From: an uncultured Litoreibacter sp.
GTDB lineage: Bacteria > Pseudomonadota > Alphaproteobacteria > Rhodobacterales > Rhodobacteraceae
Assembly (NCBI GenBank): GCA_947492995.1
Contig: CANLOU010000002.1
Coordinates: forward strand, 682,001-746,000
Reading direction: 5' to 3'
Length of the DNA stretch: 64,000 nucleotides
Shown in pieces: positions 42,228-51,289 of the stretch. The notes below the pieces were generated by a model. That model saw nothing but the letters and a program-made list of their open reading frames with translations. It was not told where the DNA came from and did not search any database. A program made the translations under genes and the position numbers. How positions within the stretch are numbered: position 1 is the first letter of the stretch; the number at the start of each line of letters is the position of its first letter.

Positions 42228-42983
42228 ATGGAACAGACAGTGGCACTGGTCAGCGGCGGAGCATCGGGTCTTGGCGCGGCCGCAGCACGTGCGATAATTG
42301 GCGCAGGCGGGCGGGCGGTGCTGTTGGACCGCGACGCAGAGCGCGGGGCTGCATTGGCGCGCGATCTGGGCGACGCTGCCAGATTTGCGCAAACCGACGT
42401 GACGGATGAAGGCTCGGTGCAGACGGCCCGCGACTGGGCGCTGACCGAATTTGGCGCAATCACGGCGGTGGTCAATTGCGCGGGCATCGCCATAGCAAGC
42501 AAAACGGTGGGGCGCGAGGGCGCGCATCCTCTGGCCGATTTCCAACGCTCCATCGACATCAACCTTGTGGGCAGCTTCAACGTGGCGCGGCTGGCGGCTG
42601 AGGCGATGCAGGACAACGCCGCCGACAAAGACGGGCAGCGCGGCGTGATTATTCACACCGCGTCCGTTGCGGCTTTTGAGGGCCAGAAAGGGCAAGCGGC
42701 CTATGCCGCCTCCAAAGGCGGCATCGCTGGCATGGTGCTGCCGATGGCCCGCGATATGGCGGGGCAAGGCATTCGGGTGATGGCGATTGCGCCGGGGCTG
42801 TTTCTGACCCCGATGCTGGAGGGTCTGCCCGAGGCCGCGCAGGAGGCGCTTGCCTCCCAGCCGCTGTTCCCCAAACGGCTTGGCCACCCAGAGGAATTTG
42901 GCGCGATGGTGAACACCATCATTGCCTCGCCTTACCTCAATGGCTCGGTCATTCGTCTGGATGGGGGCATTCGGCTGCCATGA
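42228..42983 (+). CDS. SDR-family dehydrogenase (3-hydroxyacyl-CoA dehydrogenase type 2-like)
   Basis: 251 aa from the ATG at 42228 (AAGAGGGG upstream); the upstream frame overlaps the glycosylase start and is not used. The cofactor motif is VSGGASGLGAAAA, the NAG motif is VVNCAGIA, the catalytic Ser is in IIHTASVAAFEGQ and the YxxxK is YAASK. The overall pattern (INLVGSFNVARLAAEAM; GIRVMAIAPGLFLTPM) resembles HSD10-type 3-hydroxyacyl-CoA dehydrogenases. It overlaps the monooxygenase gene by 4 nt, so the two probably act in one pathway. Confidence 0.9.
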   Translation: MEQTVALVSGGASGLGAAAARAIIGAGGRAVLLDRDAERGAALARDLGDAARFAQTDVTDEGSVQTARDWALTEFGAITAVVNCAGIAIASKTVGREGAHPLADFQRSIDINLVGSFNVARLAAEAMQDNAADKDGQRGVIIHTASVAAFEGQKGQAAYAASKGGIAGMVLPMARDMAGQGIRVMAIAPGLFLTPMLEGLPEAAQEALASQPLFPKRLGHPEEFGAMVNTIIASPYLNGSVIRLDGGIRLP

Positions 42984-44170
42984 AGGCGGTGATCGTCGGC
43001 GCAGGGATCGGGGGGCTGGCCGCAGGGCTGGCGATGACCCGCGCGGGCTGGGAGGTGGAGCTGCTGGAGCAGGCCCCGGCGCTGGAAGAGGTGGGCGCGG
43101 GGGTGCAGATCAGCCCCAACGGGGTGAAGGCGCTGCGCGCATTAGGGGTGATGGACGCGCTTGAGCTGGCCGTCTTTGAGCCTGAGACCATCACCATGGC
43201 GATGGGGCGCAGCGGACGCCAAGTTTTCGCGCTGCCCATGAAAGGATTTGCCGCCGACAGGTGGGGGGCGCGGTTCTTGCAGGTCCACCGCGCTGATTTG
43301 CAGGATGCTTTGGCAACCCAACTGGGCAAGGAGGCGGGATTGGTCATCCGCACCGATGCAAAGGCTACGGGCTACGTGCGCGAACGCGGCGGGGCCAGCG
43401 TCTATCTGGAAAGCGGGGAGCGGGTTTTTGGCAATTTGGTTATTGGGGCGGACGGTCTGCATTCGGTGATCCGGGCGCAACTGGCGGGCGCGGACCGGGC
43501 GCGGTTCACGGGCAATGTGGCATGGCGCTGCGTGGTCCCGGTTGACGCGTTGGGGGAGGACGCACCGCCGCCCAGCGGCTGCGTTTGGGCGGGCTCCGGC
43601 AAGCACGCGGTGACCACCCGCATTCGCGGCGGCACCATGGTCAATTTCGTGGGCATCGTGGAACAGGACGATTGGCAGGAGGAAGGCTGGGCGATCACCG
43701 GCAGCCGCGAGGCAGCTTTGCGCGACTTTGAAGGCTGGGTGCCGCAGGTCACATCAACGATCCAGGCGGCAACGCGCCTCAACCGTTGGGCCTTGTATGA
43801 CCGGCCAGCCCTTGCCACTTGGTCTGACGGTCCGGTCGCTTTGCTGGGGGACGCCGCACATCCGATGTTGCCGTCAATGGCGCAGGGCGCGGTGCAGGCA
43901 TTGGAAGACGCGGTGGTTCTTGGCCTGTGTTTGTCGGCTGAAGCGGACAAACTGGACGCGTTGCAGCGCTATTTCGATCTGCGCATCAATCGCGTAACCA
44001 AGATCCAGCGCCGGTCCGCCGACAATCTGGCGTTGTTTCACAAACGTGGCGGGCTTCGGCAGGTGGCGTCATATGCCCCGATTTGGGCGGCGTCACGCCT
44101 TGCGCCAACCCTGATCCACGCGCGGCAAGACTGGATTTACAGCTATGACCCAGCGACGGCGTTGGGCTAA
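42980..44170 (+). CDS. FAD-dependent monooxygenase (salicylate/6-hydroxynicotinate hydroxylase-like)
   Basis: 396 aa. Three superfamily motifs are present: GxGxxG in VIVGAGIGGLAAG, DG in VIGADGLHSVIR and GD in ALLGDAAHPMLPSMAQGAVQALED. A QISPNG segment near residue 40 is typical of the salicylate-hydroxylase-like branch. The substrate is not determined. It is coupled to the SDR gene, and its stop overlaps the convergent glucokinase stop by 4 nt. It is only distantly similar to the flavin monooxygenase at 8666. Confidence 0.9.
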   Translation: MKAVIVGAGIGGLAAGLAMTRAGWEVELLEQAPALEEVGAGVQISPNGVKALRALGVMDALELAVFEPETITMAMGRSGRQVFALPMKGFAADRWGARFLQVHRADLQDALATQLGKEAGLVIRTDAKATGYVRERGGASVYLESGERVFGNLVIGADGLHSVIRAQLAGADRARFTGNVAWRCVVPVDALGEDAPPPSGCVWAGSGKHAVTTRIRGGTMVNFVGIVEQDDWQEEGWAITGSREAALRDFEGWVPQVTSTIQAATRLNRWALYDRPALATWSDGPVALLGDAAHPMLPSMAQGAVQALEDAVVLGLCLSAEADKLDALQRYFDLRINRVTKIQRRSADNLALFHKRGGLRQVASYAPIWAASRLAPTLIHARQDWIYSYDPATALG

Positions 44171-45135
44171 TGCGCTTCCAAATAGGTGGCGCAGCCCGTT
44201 AGGGCGGCAAAGTCATCCTCGATCACATGCACCGCAAAGTTTTGCATGAAACCGGCAAACCGCCCCTTGTCCCTGAACGCGTCCAGAAAGCCCAGTGCCG
44301 CAAAATGCGGAGAGAACGCGCGCGCCACGCCGCCTGCAAAATAAACGCCGCCAAAGGGCAGCTGGATCAGTGACAGGTTGCCTGCCACGGTGCCCAGCAT
44401 GCGCACAAACATCTGCGCGGCCTCCTGCGCCACCGGGTCGGACCCGTTCTCGAACCCTTGCATGATGTCGGCGGCACGTTTTTCGGATGGGGCGCCCTTG
44501 GCATCTGAAAGCCAGGCATAGACCCGCTCAAATCCGCGCCCTGACAACATATCTTCCACCGCCGGGAAGCCGTGCGATGTTTGAAAATGCCGGATCAAGG
44601 CCAGTTCTTCCTCGGAGGTCACGGGAAGATTGGCGTGGCCCGCTTCGGCGGCGGGGACAAACCTGCCACCGGGCGTCTCATAGACGGGCGCGATGTTGAA
44701 CCCCGTGCCAACGCCGATCACCAGCTTTGCCGCAGCCGCATCAGGGGCGGGTCCAGCGATCAGATTGCGCACGCTGCCCTCGGGCAGATGCCCGATCGCA
44801 TGGCCTTGCGCCTGCAAATCATTGAGCAAGGCGACCTCTTCAGCCTGAGTGGCGCGCGCCAAAGCGGCCTCGTCGATTTCCCAATCAAGATTGGTCATCG
44901 TGCCGCGGCCGTTTTTGACAGGACCTGCAAGGGCCACGCAGGCCCCTTTGCAATCGACGCCGTCCTCTTGCGCAATGAAGGCGCGCAACACCGTCTCAAG
45001 ACCTGCGTAATCGGCATTGTGGTACTTGCGGACGGTCTCGGTCAAAAGCCGGGTGCCTTCGGCCAACGCAACACGGGTGTTGGTGCCGCCTATATCGGCG
45101 ACAAGAGTGTATGTATTGGATGCACGTTTGCTCAT
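44167..45135 (-). CDS. glk: Glucokinase
   Basis: 322 aa of the bacterial Glk family. It opens TYTLVADIGGTNTRVAL, the phosphate-binding loop; LAGPVKNGRGTMTNLDWEID is the sugar-binding region with the catalytic Asp area, and VIGVGTGFNIAPVY and GGVYFAGGVA are the second ATP motif regions. It phosphorylates glucose released by the alpha- and beta-glucosidases encoded next door. It is third in the minus-strand operon with the LacI repressor and GH1 genes (9 nt after GH1). Confidence 0.94.
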   Translation of the reverse strand: MSKRASNTYTLVADIGGTNTRVALAEGTRLLTETVRKYHNADYAGLETVLRAFIAQEDGVDCKGACVALAGPVKNGRGTMTNLDWEIDEAALARATQAEEVALLNDLQAQGHAIGHLPEGSVRNLIAGPAPDAAAAKLVIGVGTGFNIAPVYETPGGRFVPAAEAGHANLPVTSEEELALIRHFQTSHGFPAVEDMLSGRGFERVYAWLSDAKGAPSEKRAADIMQGFENGSDPVAQEAAQMFVRMLGTVAGNLSLIQLPFGGVYFAGGVARAFSPHFAALGFLDAFRDKGRFAGFMQNFAVHVIEDDFAALTGCATYLEAH

Positions 45136-45144
45136 GTTTGGTCC

Positions 45145-46458
45145 TTAGCGTCCCAGGGCGCGGGCAAGGGCGTGATAGGATGCTTTGGGCCTGCGCTCAA
45201 GCGTCTCAAAGTCGACATGCACCAAACCGAAGCGTTTTTCGTAGCCCAGCGACCATTCATAATTATCGAGAAGGGACCAGAACGTGTAGCCAGCCAGCGG
45301 AACGCCGTCCCCAATGGCGCGCTGCGCGGCGGCAATATGCTGGTTGAGGTAGTCAATGCGTTCCACGTCGTCGCGCCCGATCAGGTCGGCATTCGACATG
45401 CCGTTTTCCGTCACATAAAGCGGCAGGCCTTTGGTGTAGGTTTGGTCCACCCAAGTCAGGAAATGGTGCAGGCCGTCAGGGTAGATTTCCCACCCCATCT
45501 GCGTCTTGGGCAAGGGGCCGTCGACGTAGTCATATCCCGGCCATGGGCCCTCATTCGCGCCAATCAGCTTGCGGGTGTAATAGTTCAAGCCGACCCAATC
45601 CAACGGCTGGCCAATCAGCTCGAAATCATTTTCCCATCCCGACGGCATGTGTGGGGCTAGCCCTTCCATCACGTCGTCGGGGTAGGCGCCGTTGAAAATC
45701 CCGCCAAGGAAGAACCGGTTATAGATGCCGTCGTAAAGCTGCGCGGCTTTGGCGGCGGCAGGTGTCGTGTCGGCTGGCGCGGCATACTCGAAATTGCACA
45801 CGGCCCCGAGGTTTTTCACTCCCAAGGCGCGCATCGCCTGTATCGCGCGTCCGTGGCTCGTCAGGACGTGGTGCATGGCATGAGCCGTCGCGCGGATGTC
45901 GCGCAATCCCGGGGCGTGATGCCCTTCGAAATGGCTCAGCCAGCCCACGCACCACGGCTCGTTGATGGGCGCGACCGAGAACACTCTATCCCCGATCCGC
46001 TCCATCACCACGGTCGCAAAATCCGCGAACCAGTGCGAAATATCGGGGTTCCGCCAGCCGCCCATATCGGCCAAGGCCACCGGAAGTTCCCAATGATACA
46101 AGGTCGCTTGCGGCTTCAGCCCCCGCTCCAGCATGGCGTCCACCAGCCGGTCGTAGAAATCCAGGCCCTCGGCGTTCACCGGGCCACGCCCCTCGGGCAT
46201 CACCCGTGCCCAGGAGGTCGAAAACCGGTAGGCGTCCAGCCCCATGTCTCGTGCAAGGTCCAGATCTTCTTCAAAGCGGTGGTAGTGGTCGCAGGCCAAC
46301 TGGCCATGCTCGGCGCGCACCACGTTGCCGGGGGTGGCGGCAAACGTGTCCCAATGTGTCTGACCCGCGCCGCCAAACCCGTGCCCCTCGATCTGGTAGG
46401 ACGAGGTTGCGGCGGAAAACAGAAAGCCCTCCGGGAAGTCGGATCGTTTGAAATCCAT
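45145..46458 (-). CDS. Family 1 glycoside hydrolase (beta-glucosidase)
   Basis: 437 aa from the ATG at 46458; 16 extra upstream codons are read as non-coding because they overlap the repressor's end. It opens FPEGFLFSAATSSYQIEGHG, the GH1 N-terminal signature. The acid/base Glu is in VAPINEPWCVGW and the nucleophile Glu in YVTENGMSN. No signal peptide, so it acts in the cytoplasm on imported beta-glucosides. It starts 4 nt after the LacI-type gene. Confidence 0.95.
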   Translation of the reverse strand: MDFKRSDFPEGFLFSAATSSYQIEGHGFGGAGQTHWDTFAATPGNVVRAEHGQLACDHYHRFEEDLDLARDMGLDAYRFSTSWARVMPEGRGPVNAEGLDFYDRLVDAMLERGLKPQATLYHWELPVALADMGGWRNPDISHWFADFATVVMERIGDRVFSVAPINEPWCVGWLSHFEGHHAPGLRDIRATAHAMHHVLTSHGRAIQAMRALGVKNLGAVCNFEYAAPADTTPAAAKAAQLYDGIYNRFFLGGIFNGAYPDDVMEGLAPHMPSGWENDFELIGQPLDWVGLNYYTRKLIGANEGPWPGYDYVDGPLPKTQMGWEIYPDGLHHFLTWVDQTYTKGLPLYVTENGMSNADLIGRDDVERIDYLNQHIAAAQRAIGDGVPLAGYTFWSLLDNYEWSLGYEKRFGLVHVDFETLERRPKASYHALARALGR

Positions 46459-46462
46459 CGTC

Positions 46463-47494
46463 TCAGGCTTTCTTCGGGGCAGGGCCGGTGGATTGGCCGA
46501 CAACAAGTTCGGCCTCCCACAATTCGGCGACAGGGGGCGCGTCGGGGTTTTGGATCACGCCGATCAGCAATTCAGCGCACCGTCTGCCCGCGTCACGGAC
46601 GGAGGACCGGGTCGCCGTGAAAATTGGCTCTCCCTCGCCATTGGGCATATAAGAAATGGCGTCATCAAAACAGATAATAGAGACGTCTTTTCCAACAGTT
46701 AGCGCGCGTTCTTCGATTGCGCGGCGCGCCCCCAGCGCAGGCACGATGGACGAGGCGATAAAGGCCGTGGGTGGATGGTCCGCCGCCAACAGCTCCTTCG
46801 TTGCGGCGTAGCCGAAAGGTTCCGTCATCTCGGCAGAGCGCATGATTGCGGGGTCCGGCATGATCCCCGCGCTCTGTAAGGCGTCCTCATAGCCGTGACG
46901 GCGCCGCTGCGCAAAATCCATCCGCTCAAGTCCGTTGATAAGCCCGATGCGTCTGTGACCCAAATTCAGCAAGAATTCTGTGGCGCGGGAAAAGGCGCGT
47001 TTATTGTTTACATCCAAATGGTTGTAGCTCGACGTTGCATCTGTCGACCGCCCGTGGACAAAGAATGGTATCTTGAGATCTTGCAGCAACGCGATGCGCG
47101 GGTCGTTCTGCGTCGGGCCATGTACGATGACCCCGTCCACCGACCCTTTGCGGGCCAATTCGGAATAGGCGCGGATTTCATTGTCGTCATTCACGACCGA
47201 CAACAACATGTCATACCCATGCGTGGAGTAGACCTCACCGGCGCCTGCGATGAAGTCGCTAAAGACGATATTCACCATTTCATGTTGGGTCGAGAAGGGG
47301 ATCACATGGCCGATCAGCATGGACTTGCCGGTGGCAAGCGATTTGGCCTTCTGATTGGGGCGATAATTGTGGTGGTCCGCGAAGTCCTGAATGCGCTTGC
47401 GGGTTGTCTCATTGACCTCCGGGTATCCGTTCAACGCGCGGCTCACCGTCGTTTGGGACAGGCCCAGTTGTTGCGAGAGTTCACGAAGGTTCAT
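46463..47494 (-). CDS. aglR: LacI-family repressor of the alpha-glucoside genes (AglR-like)
   Basis: 343 aa. The helix-turn-helix is MNLRELSQQLGLSQTTVSRALNG followed by the hinge region VNETTRKRIQDFADHHNYRPNQKAKSLATG. The sugar-binding periplasmic-binding-like domain runs from about residue 60. It is the first gene of the minus-strand operon and diverges from aglE. A CCAAAGCGCTTTGA half of the operator pair lies 13 nt upstream of its start, suggesting autoregulation. The name follows the position next to aglEFGAK. Confidence 0.9.
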   Translation of the reverse strand: MNLRELSQQLGLSQTTVSRALNGYPEVNETTRKRIQDFADHHNYRPNQKAKSLATGKSMLIGHVIPFSTQHEMVNIVFSDFIAGAGEVYSTHGYDMLLSVVNDDNEIRAYSELARKGSVDGVIVHGPTQNDPRIALLQDLKIPFFVHGRSTDATSSYNHLDVNNKRAFSRATEFLLNLGHRRIGLINGLERMDFAQRRRHGYEDALQSAGIMPDPAIMRSAEMTEPFGYAATKELLAADHPPTAFIASSIVPALGARRAIEERALTVGKDVSIICFDDAISYMPNGEGEPIFTATRSSVRDAGRRCAELLIGVIQNPDAPPVAELWEAELVVGQSTGPAPKKA

Positions 47495-47507
47495 CTGATA
47501 CTGCTGC

Positions 47508-47521
47508 CCAAAGCGCTTTGA
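47508..47521. promoter_or_regulatory. LacI-type operator 1
   Basis: CCAAAGCGCTTTGA, 13 of 14 positions matching the perfect palindrome at 47660-47673. It lies 13 nt upstream of the aglR start, a position suited to autorepression. Confidence 0.85.
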
Positions 47522-47622
47522 GATTGGACGTTATTGGTAAAGAGGAAATGGGGACTGGTCAAAGCCCCAAATCAAATTTTCCGAAATTTTTGGATAAAGC
47601 CTCAGAAAATGGGACCTTCCAA

Positions 47623-47628
47623 TTGACA
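47623..47628 (+). promoter_or_regulatory. Candidate -35 element for aglE
   Basis: A consensus TTGACA sits 31 nt before operator 2. A clear -10 is not visible; the region about 17 nt downstream (CACCTT) is a weak match. The operator would fall near the transcription start. Confidence 0.45.
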
Positions 47629-47659
47629 GATTGTGAACGCTAGGTCACCTTTGCGTCAT

Positions 47660-47673
47660 CCAAAGCGCTTTGG
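47660..47673. promoter_or_regulatory. LacI-type operator 2
   Basis: Perfect 14-bp palindrome CCAAAGCGCTTTGG, 69 nt upstream of the aglE start. With operator 1 it forms a pair 152 nt apart flanking the divergent promoters. Confidence 0.9.
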
Positions 47674-47742
47674 AAGTGATTCCCCAAGGCGCAGGTGATG
47701 ACATGACGGTGCAAGAAATCGCACCACCAAAGGGAGGAAATC

Positions 47743-49098
47743 ATGACAAATCAATTCTTTACTGGCGTTGCCGCTTTGGCGCTGATGAGCACGACGGCGC
47801 TGGCCGACGGCCATCTGCCATTTGCTCCGGGTGAGGGCGCTTTCAGCTGGGATAGCTACACTGCATTTGCAGACGCCAACGACTTCGCTGGTCAGACCGT
47901 CGAAATCACAGGTCCATGGACCGGCAATGAAAAGGAAAAGTTCGACGCGGTTGTGGCGTATTTCACCGAAGCCACGGGTGCGGCGGTCAACTATTCCGGT
48001 TCCGACAGCTTTGAGCAGGACATCGTGGTCTCCACCCGCGCGGGGTCCGCGCCAAACCTCGCCGTCTTCCCACAGCCCGGCCTTGCAGCCGATCTGGCAA
48101 GCCAAGGCCTGCTGACACCGTTGCCAGAAGGCACAGATGACTGGATCGCATCGAACTTTGCCGCTGGCCCTTCTTGGGTTGATCTGGGCACATATGCCGA
48201 TGCAGATGGGAACGACCAAACCTTCGGCATGTTCTACCGTGTCGACCTGAAATCGCTGGTTTGGTATTCGCCAGACGCCTTTGACGAGGCCGGCTACGAG
48301 ATCCCCGAAACCATGGAAGACCTCAAGGCGCTGACCGACGAGATCGTCGCTGCAGGCGAAACGCCTTGGTGCATTGGTCTGGGTTCCGGTGCCGCAACGG
48401 GCTGGCCTGCGACCGACTGGGTCGAAGACATGATGCTGCGCACCAACTCGCCGGCGGATTACGACGCTTGGGTCGCCAACGAGATGAAGTTTGATGACCC
48501 CAAAGTCATCGCAGCCATCGAAGAGTTTGGCGCATTCGCCCGCAATGACGACTATGTCGATGGCGGCGCCTCCGCAGTGGCCAACACGGATTTCCGTGAC
48601 AGCCCAACCGGCCTGTTTGCAATCCCGCCAAAATGCTACATGCACCGTCAGGCGTCCTTCATCCCGGCCTTCTTCCCTGAAGGCACAGTTGTCGGCGAAG
48701 ACGCGGATTTCTTCTACTTCCCCGCCTATGCCGAAAAAGACCTCGGCAAGCCGGTGCTGGGGGCAGGGACATTGTTCGCGATCACCTCGCCATCAGACGC
48801 AACAACCGCGTTCCTTGAGTTCCTGAAGCTGCCCATCGCGCATGAGGCATGGATGGCCCAAGGCGGCTTCCTGACGGCGCATGGCGGCGTGAACCTGGAA
48901 ACCTATATCGACGACAGCCTGCGGGCGCAGGGCGCAATCTTGCAGAACGCCACAACGTTCCGCTTTGACGCATCCGACCTGATGCCAGCCGAGATCGGCG
49001 CGGGCGCGTTCTGGACAGGCATGGTTGACTACACCACCGGCAAATCTGCCGCTGATGTCGCCAAGGCCATTCAGGAACGCTGGGACGCTTTGAACTAA
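47743..49098 (+). CDS. aglE: Alpha-glucoside ABC transporter, substrate-binding protein
   Basis: 451 aa. Signal peptide MTNQFFTGVAALALMSTTALA then DGHLPFAPGEGAFSW. The mature protein has the bacterial extracellular solute-binding (family 1) layout with VEITGPWTGNEKEKFDAVVAYF near the N-terminus and W/Y-rich sugar-stacking regions. SD AGGGAGG precedes the start. It is first in the agl operon and followed by a stable hairpin, which fits its expected excess over the permeases. Confidence 0.93.
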   Translation: MTNQFFTGVAALALMSTTALADGHLPFAPGEGAFSWDSYTAFADANDFAGQTVEITGPWTGNEKEKFDAVVAYFTEATGAAVNYSGSDSFEQDIVVSTRAGSAPNLAVFPQPGLAADLASQGLLTPLPEGTDDWIASNFAAGPSWVDLGTYADADGNDQTFGMFYRVDLKSLVWYSPDAFDEAGYEIPETMEDLKALTDEIVAAGETPWCIGLGSGAATGWPATDWVEDMMLRTNSPADYDAWVANEMKFDDPKVIAAIEEFGAFARNDDYVDGGASAVANTDFRDSPTGLFAIPPKCYMHRQASFIPAFFPEGTVVGEDADFFYFPAYAEKDLGKPVLGAGTLFAITSPSDATTAFLEFLKLPIAHEAWMAQGGFLTAHGGVNLETYIDDSLRAQGAILQNATTFRFDASDLMPAEIGAGAFWTGMVDYTTGKSAADVAKAIQERWDALN

Positions 49099-49120
49099 GC
49101 AGCCCCGACGACACAACACC

Positions 49121-49145
49121 GACCCCGGCAGCGCATGCCGGGGTC
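49121..49145 (+). promoter_or_regulatory. Intercistronic hairpin between aglE and aglF
   Basis: A perfect 10-bp stem GACCCCGGCA (49121-49130) / TGCCGGGGTC (49136-49145) with a 5-nt loop, without a T-run. It is likely an mRNA-stabilising or attenuating structure protecting the aglE message, not a full terminator. Confidence 0.75.
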
Positions 49146-49177
49146 ACCCCATCACCTGATCACGGGAGGGATCAGCC

Positions 49178-50158
49178 ATGTCACCCATCATTCAAGGCAT
49201 GTTGACGATTGTAATCGGCGTCGGCGGCTGCATTGGTTATTTCTGGGCCTCGAACATGGTCCTCGACAAGGTGATCTTCCCCGCCCAATCCAAGAACCCG
49301 GGCCGCAACATTAACCGCGCCAACATGGTGCGCCCTTGGCTGTTCCTGTTTCCCGCGATGTTCGCGCTGGGCCTCTACCTCGTCTACCCCGTCATCGGAT
49401 CCTTCTGGCGCTCGCTGTTCAACCGCTCCGGCGATGAATTCATCGCGCTGGGAAATTACTCGGCCCTGGCTCAGGATCCGACCTTCCGCACCGCATTCTT
49501 CAACAACTTCATGTGGATGCTCGTTGTGCCCGCGGCGTCGACCTTCTTTGGCCTGCTGGTGGCGCAGCTGACCGACCGCCTGAAATGGGGCAATATCGCC
49601 AAGTCGCTGATCTTCATGCCAATGGCGATTTCCTTCGTCGGCGCGTCGCTGATCTGGCGCTTCATGTATGCCAACAATCCCGACATCGGCTTGATAAACG
49701 CGATCCGCTTCGCCATGGGGGCCACTGACGCGCTGGATGTGTTGCAGCTGCAATTCTGGAACAACTTCTTTTTGATGGTGATCCTGATCTGGATTCAGAC
49801 CGGGTTTGCCATGGTGATCCTGTCCGGCGCTTTGCGCGGCATCCCCGAGGAAACCATCGAGGCGGCAATCATCGACGGCGCAAACCCGTTCCAGATTTTC
49901 TTCAAGATCAAGGTCCCGCAAATCATGGGCACGATCGTCGTGGTCTGGACCACGATCACGATTCTGGTGCTCAAGGTGTTCGACATCGTCTACACCATGA
50001 CAGGCGGCAATTTCGGCACCGAAATCCTGCCGTCTTACATGATGAGTTACATGTTTAGGGACGACGGGCGCGCCACGGCCGTGGCCTTTGTCATCATGAT
50101 TATCGTGTTGCCGGTGATGATCTGGAACATTCGTCAAGCAAGAGCGGAGATGAAGTAA
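49178..50158 (+). CDS. aglF: Alpha-glucoside ABC transporter, permease subunit
   Basis: 326 aa. Six or more membrane helices; the EAA loop that contacts the ATPase is EETIEAAIIDGANPFQIFFKIKVPQI. The N-terminus has an extra helix (IQGMLTIVIGVGGCIGYFWAS) before the usual MalF-type start WLFLFPAMFALGLYLVYPVI. SD GGGAGG precedes the start. Stop TAA shares one base with the aglG ATG. Confidence 0.94.
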   Translation: MSPIIQGMLTIVIGVGGCIGYFWASNMVLDKVIFPAQSKNPGRNINRANMVRPWLFLFPAMFALGLYLVYPVIGSFWRSLFNRSGDEFIALGNYSALAQDPTFRTAFFNNFMWMLVVPAASTFFGLLVAQLTDRLKWGNIAKSLIFMPMAISFVGASLIWRFMYANNPDIGLINAIRFAMGATDALDVLQLQFWNNFFLMVILIWIQTGFAMVILSGALRGIPEETIEAAIIDGANPFQIFFKIKVPQIMGTIVVVWTTITILVLKVFDIVYTMTGGNFGTEILPSYMMSYMFRDDGRATAVAFVIMIIVLPVMIWNIRQARAEMK

Positions 50159-51279
50159 TGGATAACATCGCAGGGACCAAATCCTCGCTCAACTGGGCCG
50201 TACAAATCTCGGTCATCTTGTTGGTCATCATCTGGCTGATCCCGACCGTGGGTCTGCTGGTGTCATCGTTCCGCGACCGCGACGCGATCACCAATTCCGG
50301 CTGGTGGCTGTCTGCGCTGCCCGTGGAACAGAACTTCGCCGTCAAGGCCGAGGGCGAGCCGGTCTCGCGGGACGGGGTCAATGTCCTTGAAGGCAATGTC
50401 TTTGGCGAAGGCTCCGGCACCGTCTCCAAATTTGGCGGCCGTCGTGCGGCACCTGATGCGTTCACACCGGGCGAGGTCGCCGACCTGAGCAGGGACCGCA
50501 GTCTGGTCGTGCAGGAAAACGGCGACTACGTCTACACATCCCCGACCGAGATCAGCCGCGCGCCGACTGTTTACTTTGCGTCCGCGCAGCCGGCCGAGTT
50601 TTCGATGGTCAATTATGAGACCATTATGGGCTCCGCCAATATGGACCGCGCGTTTATCAACACGCTGACGGTGACGATCCCCGCCACCATAATCCCGATC
50701 CTGATTGCGGCCTTCGCGGCCTATGCGCTGGCATGGATGGAATTCCCGGGCAGGGGCTTGCTCATCGCCATGGTGGTCGGCCTCTTGGTGGTGCCGCTGC
50801 AACTGGCGCTCGTGCCCATGCTCAAGCTGCACAACGCTATGGGGGTCGGGCAGTCTTTCCTTGGCATCTGGATGGCGCATACCGGTTTCGGGCTGCCGCT
50901 CGCCATTTATCTGCTCCGAAATTATATGGTCGGGCTGCCACGCGACATTATTGAGTCCGCCAAGGTGGACGGGGCCACGGATTTTCAGGTCTTCACCAAG
51001 ATCGTGCTGCCGCTCAGCTTCCCGGCGCTGGCCTCTTTCGCCATCTTCCAGTTCCTGTGGACATGGAACGACCTGCTGGTCGCCAAGGTGTTCTTGCCGT
51101 CAAATTCGGAAAGCTGGGTGATGACCGTCAAAATTGCCGATGATCTGCTTGGCTCACGCGGAGGCGATTGGGGCATTCTCGCCGCCGCCGCCTTCATTTC
51201 AATCGCGGTGCCGCTGATCGTCTTCTTCACCATGCAACGCTATCTGGTGCGCGGCCTGCTGGCCGGCTCCGTAAAGTAG
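50158..51279 (+). CDS. aglG: Alpha-glucoside ABC transporter, permease subunit
   Basis: 373 aa. One N-terminal helix is followed by a long periplasmic segment (about residues 40-150, including NVFGEGSGTVSKFGG) before the MalG-type core helices. The EAA loop is PRDIIESAKVDGATDFQVFTKIVLPL. The long periplasmic insert distinguishes it from shorter MalG-type permeases. Forms a heterodimer with AglF. Confidence 0.94.
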   Translation: MDNIAGTKSSLNWAVQISVILLVIIWLIPTVGLLVSSFRDRDAITNSGWWLSALPVEQNFAVKAEGEPVSRDGVNVLEGNVFGEGSGTVSKFGGRRAAPDAFTPGEVADLSRDRSLVVQENGDYVYTSPTEISRAPTVYFASAQPAEFSMVNYETIMGSANMDRAFINTLTVTIPATIIPILIAAFAAYALAWMEFPGRGLLIAMVVGLLVVPLQLALVPMLKLHNAMGVGQSFLGIWMAHTGFGLPLAIYLLRNYMVGLPRDIIESAKVDGATDFQVFTKIVLPLSFPALASFAIFQFLWTWNDLLVAKVFLPSNSESWVMTVKIADDLLGSRGGDWGILAAAAFISIAVPLIVFFTMQRYLVRGLLAGSVK

Positions 51280-51289
51280 GGTCATCACC

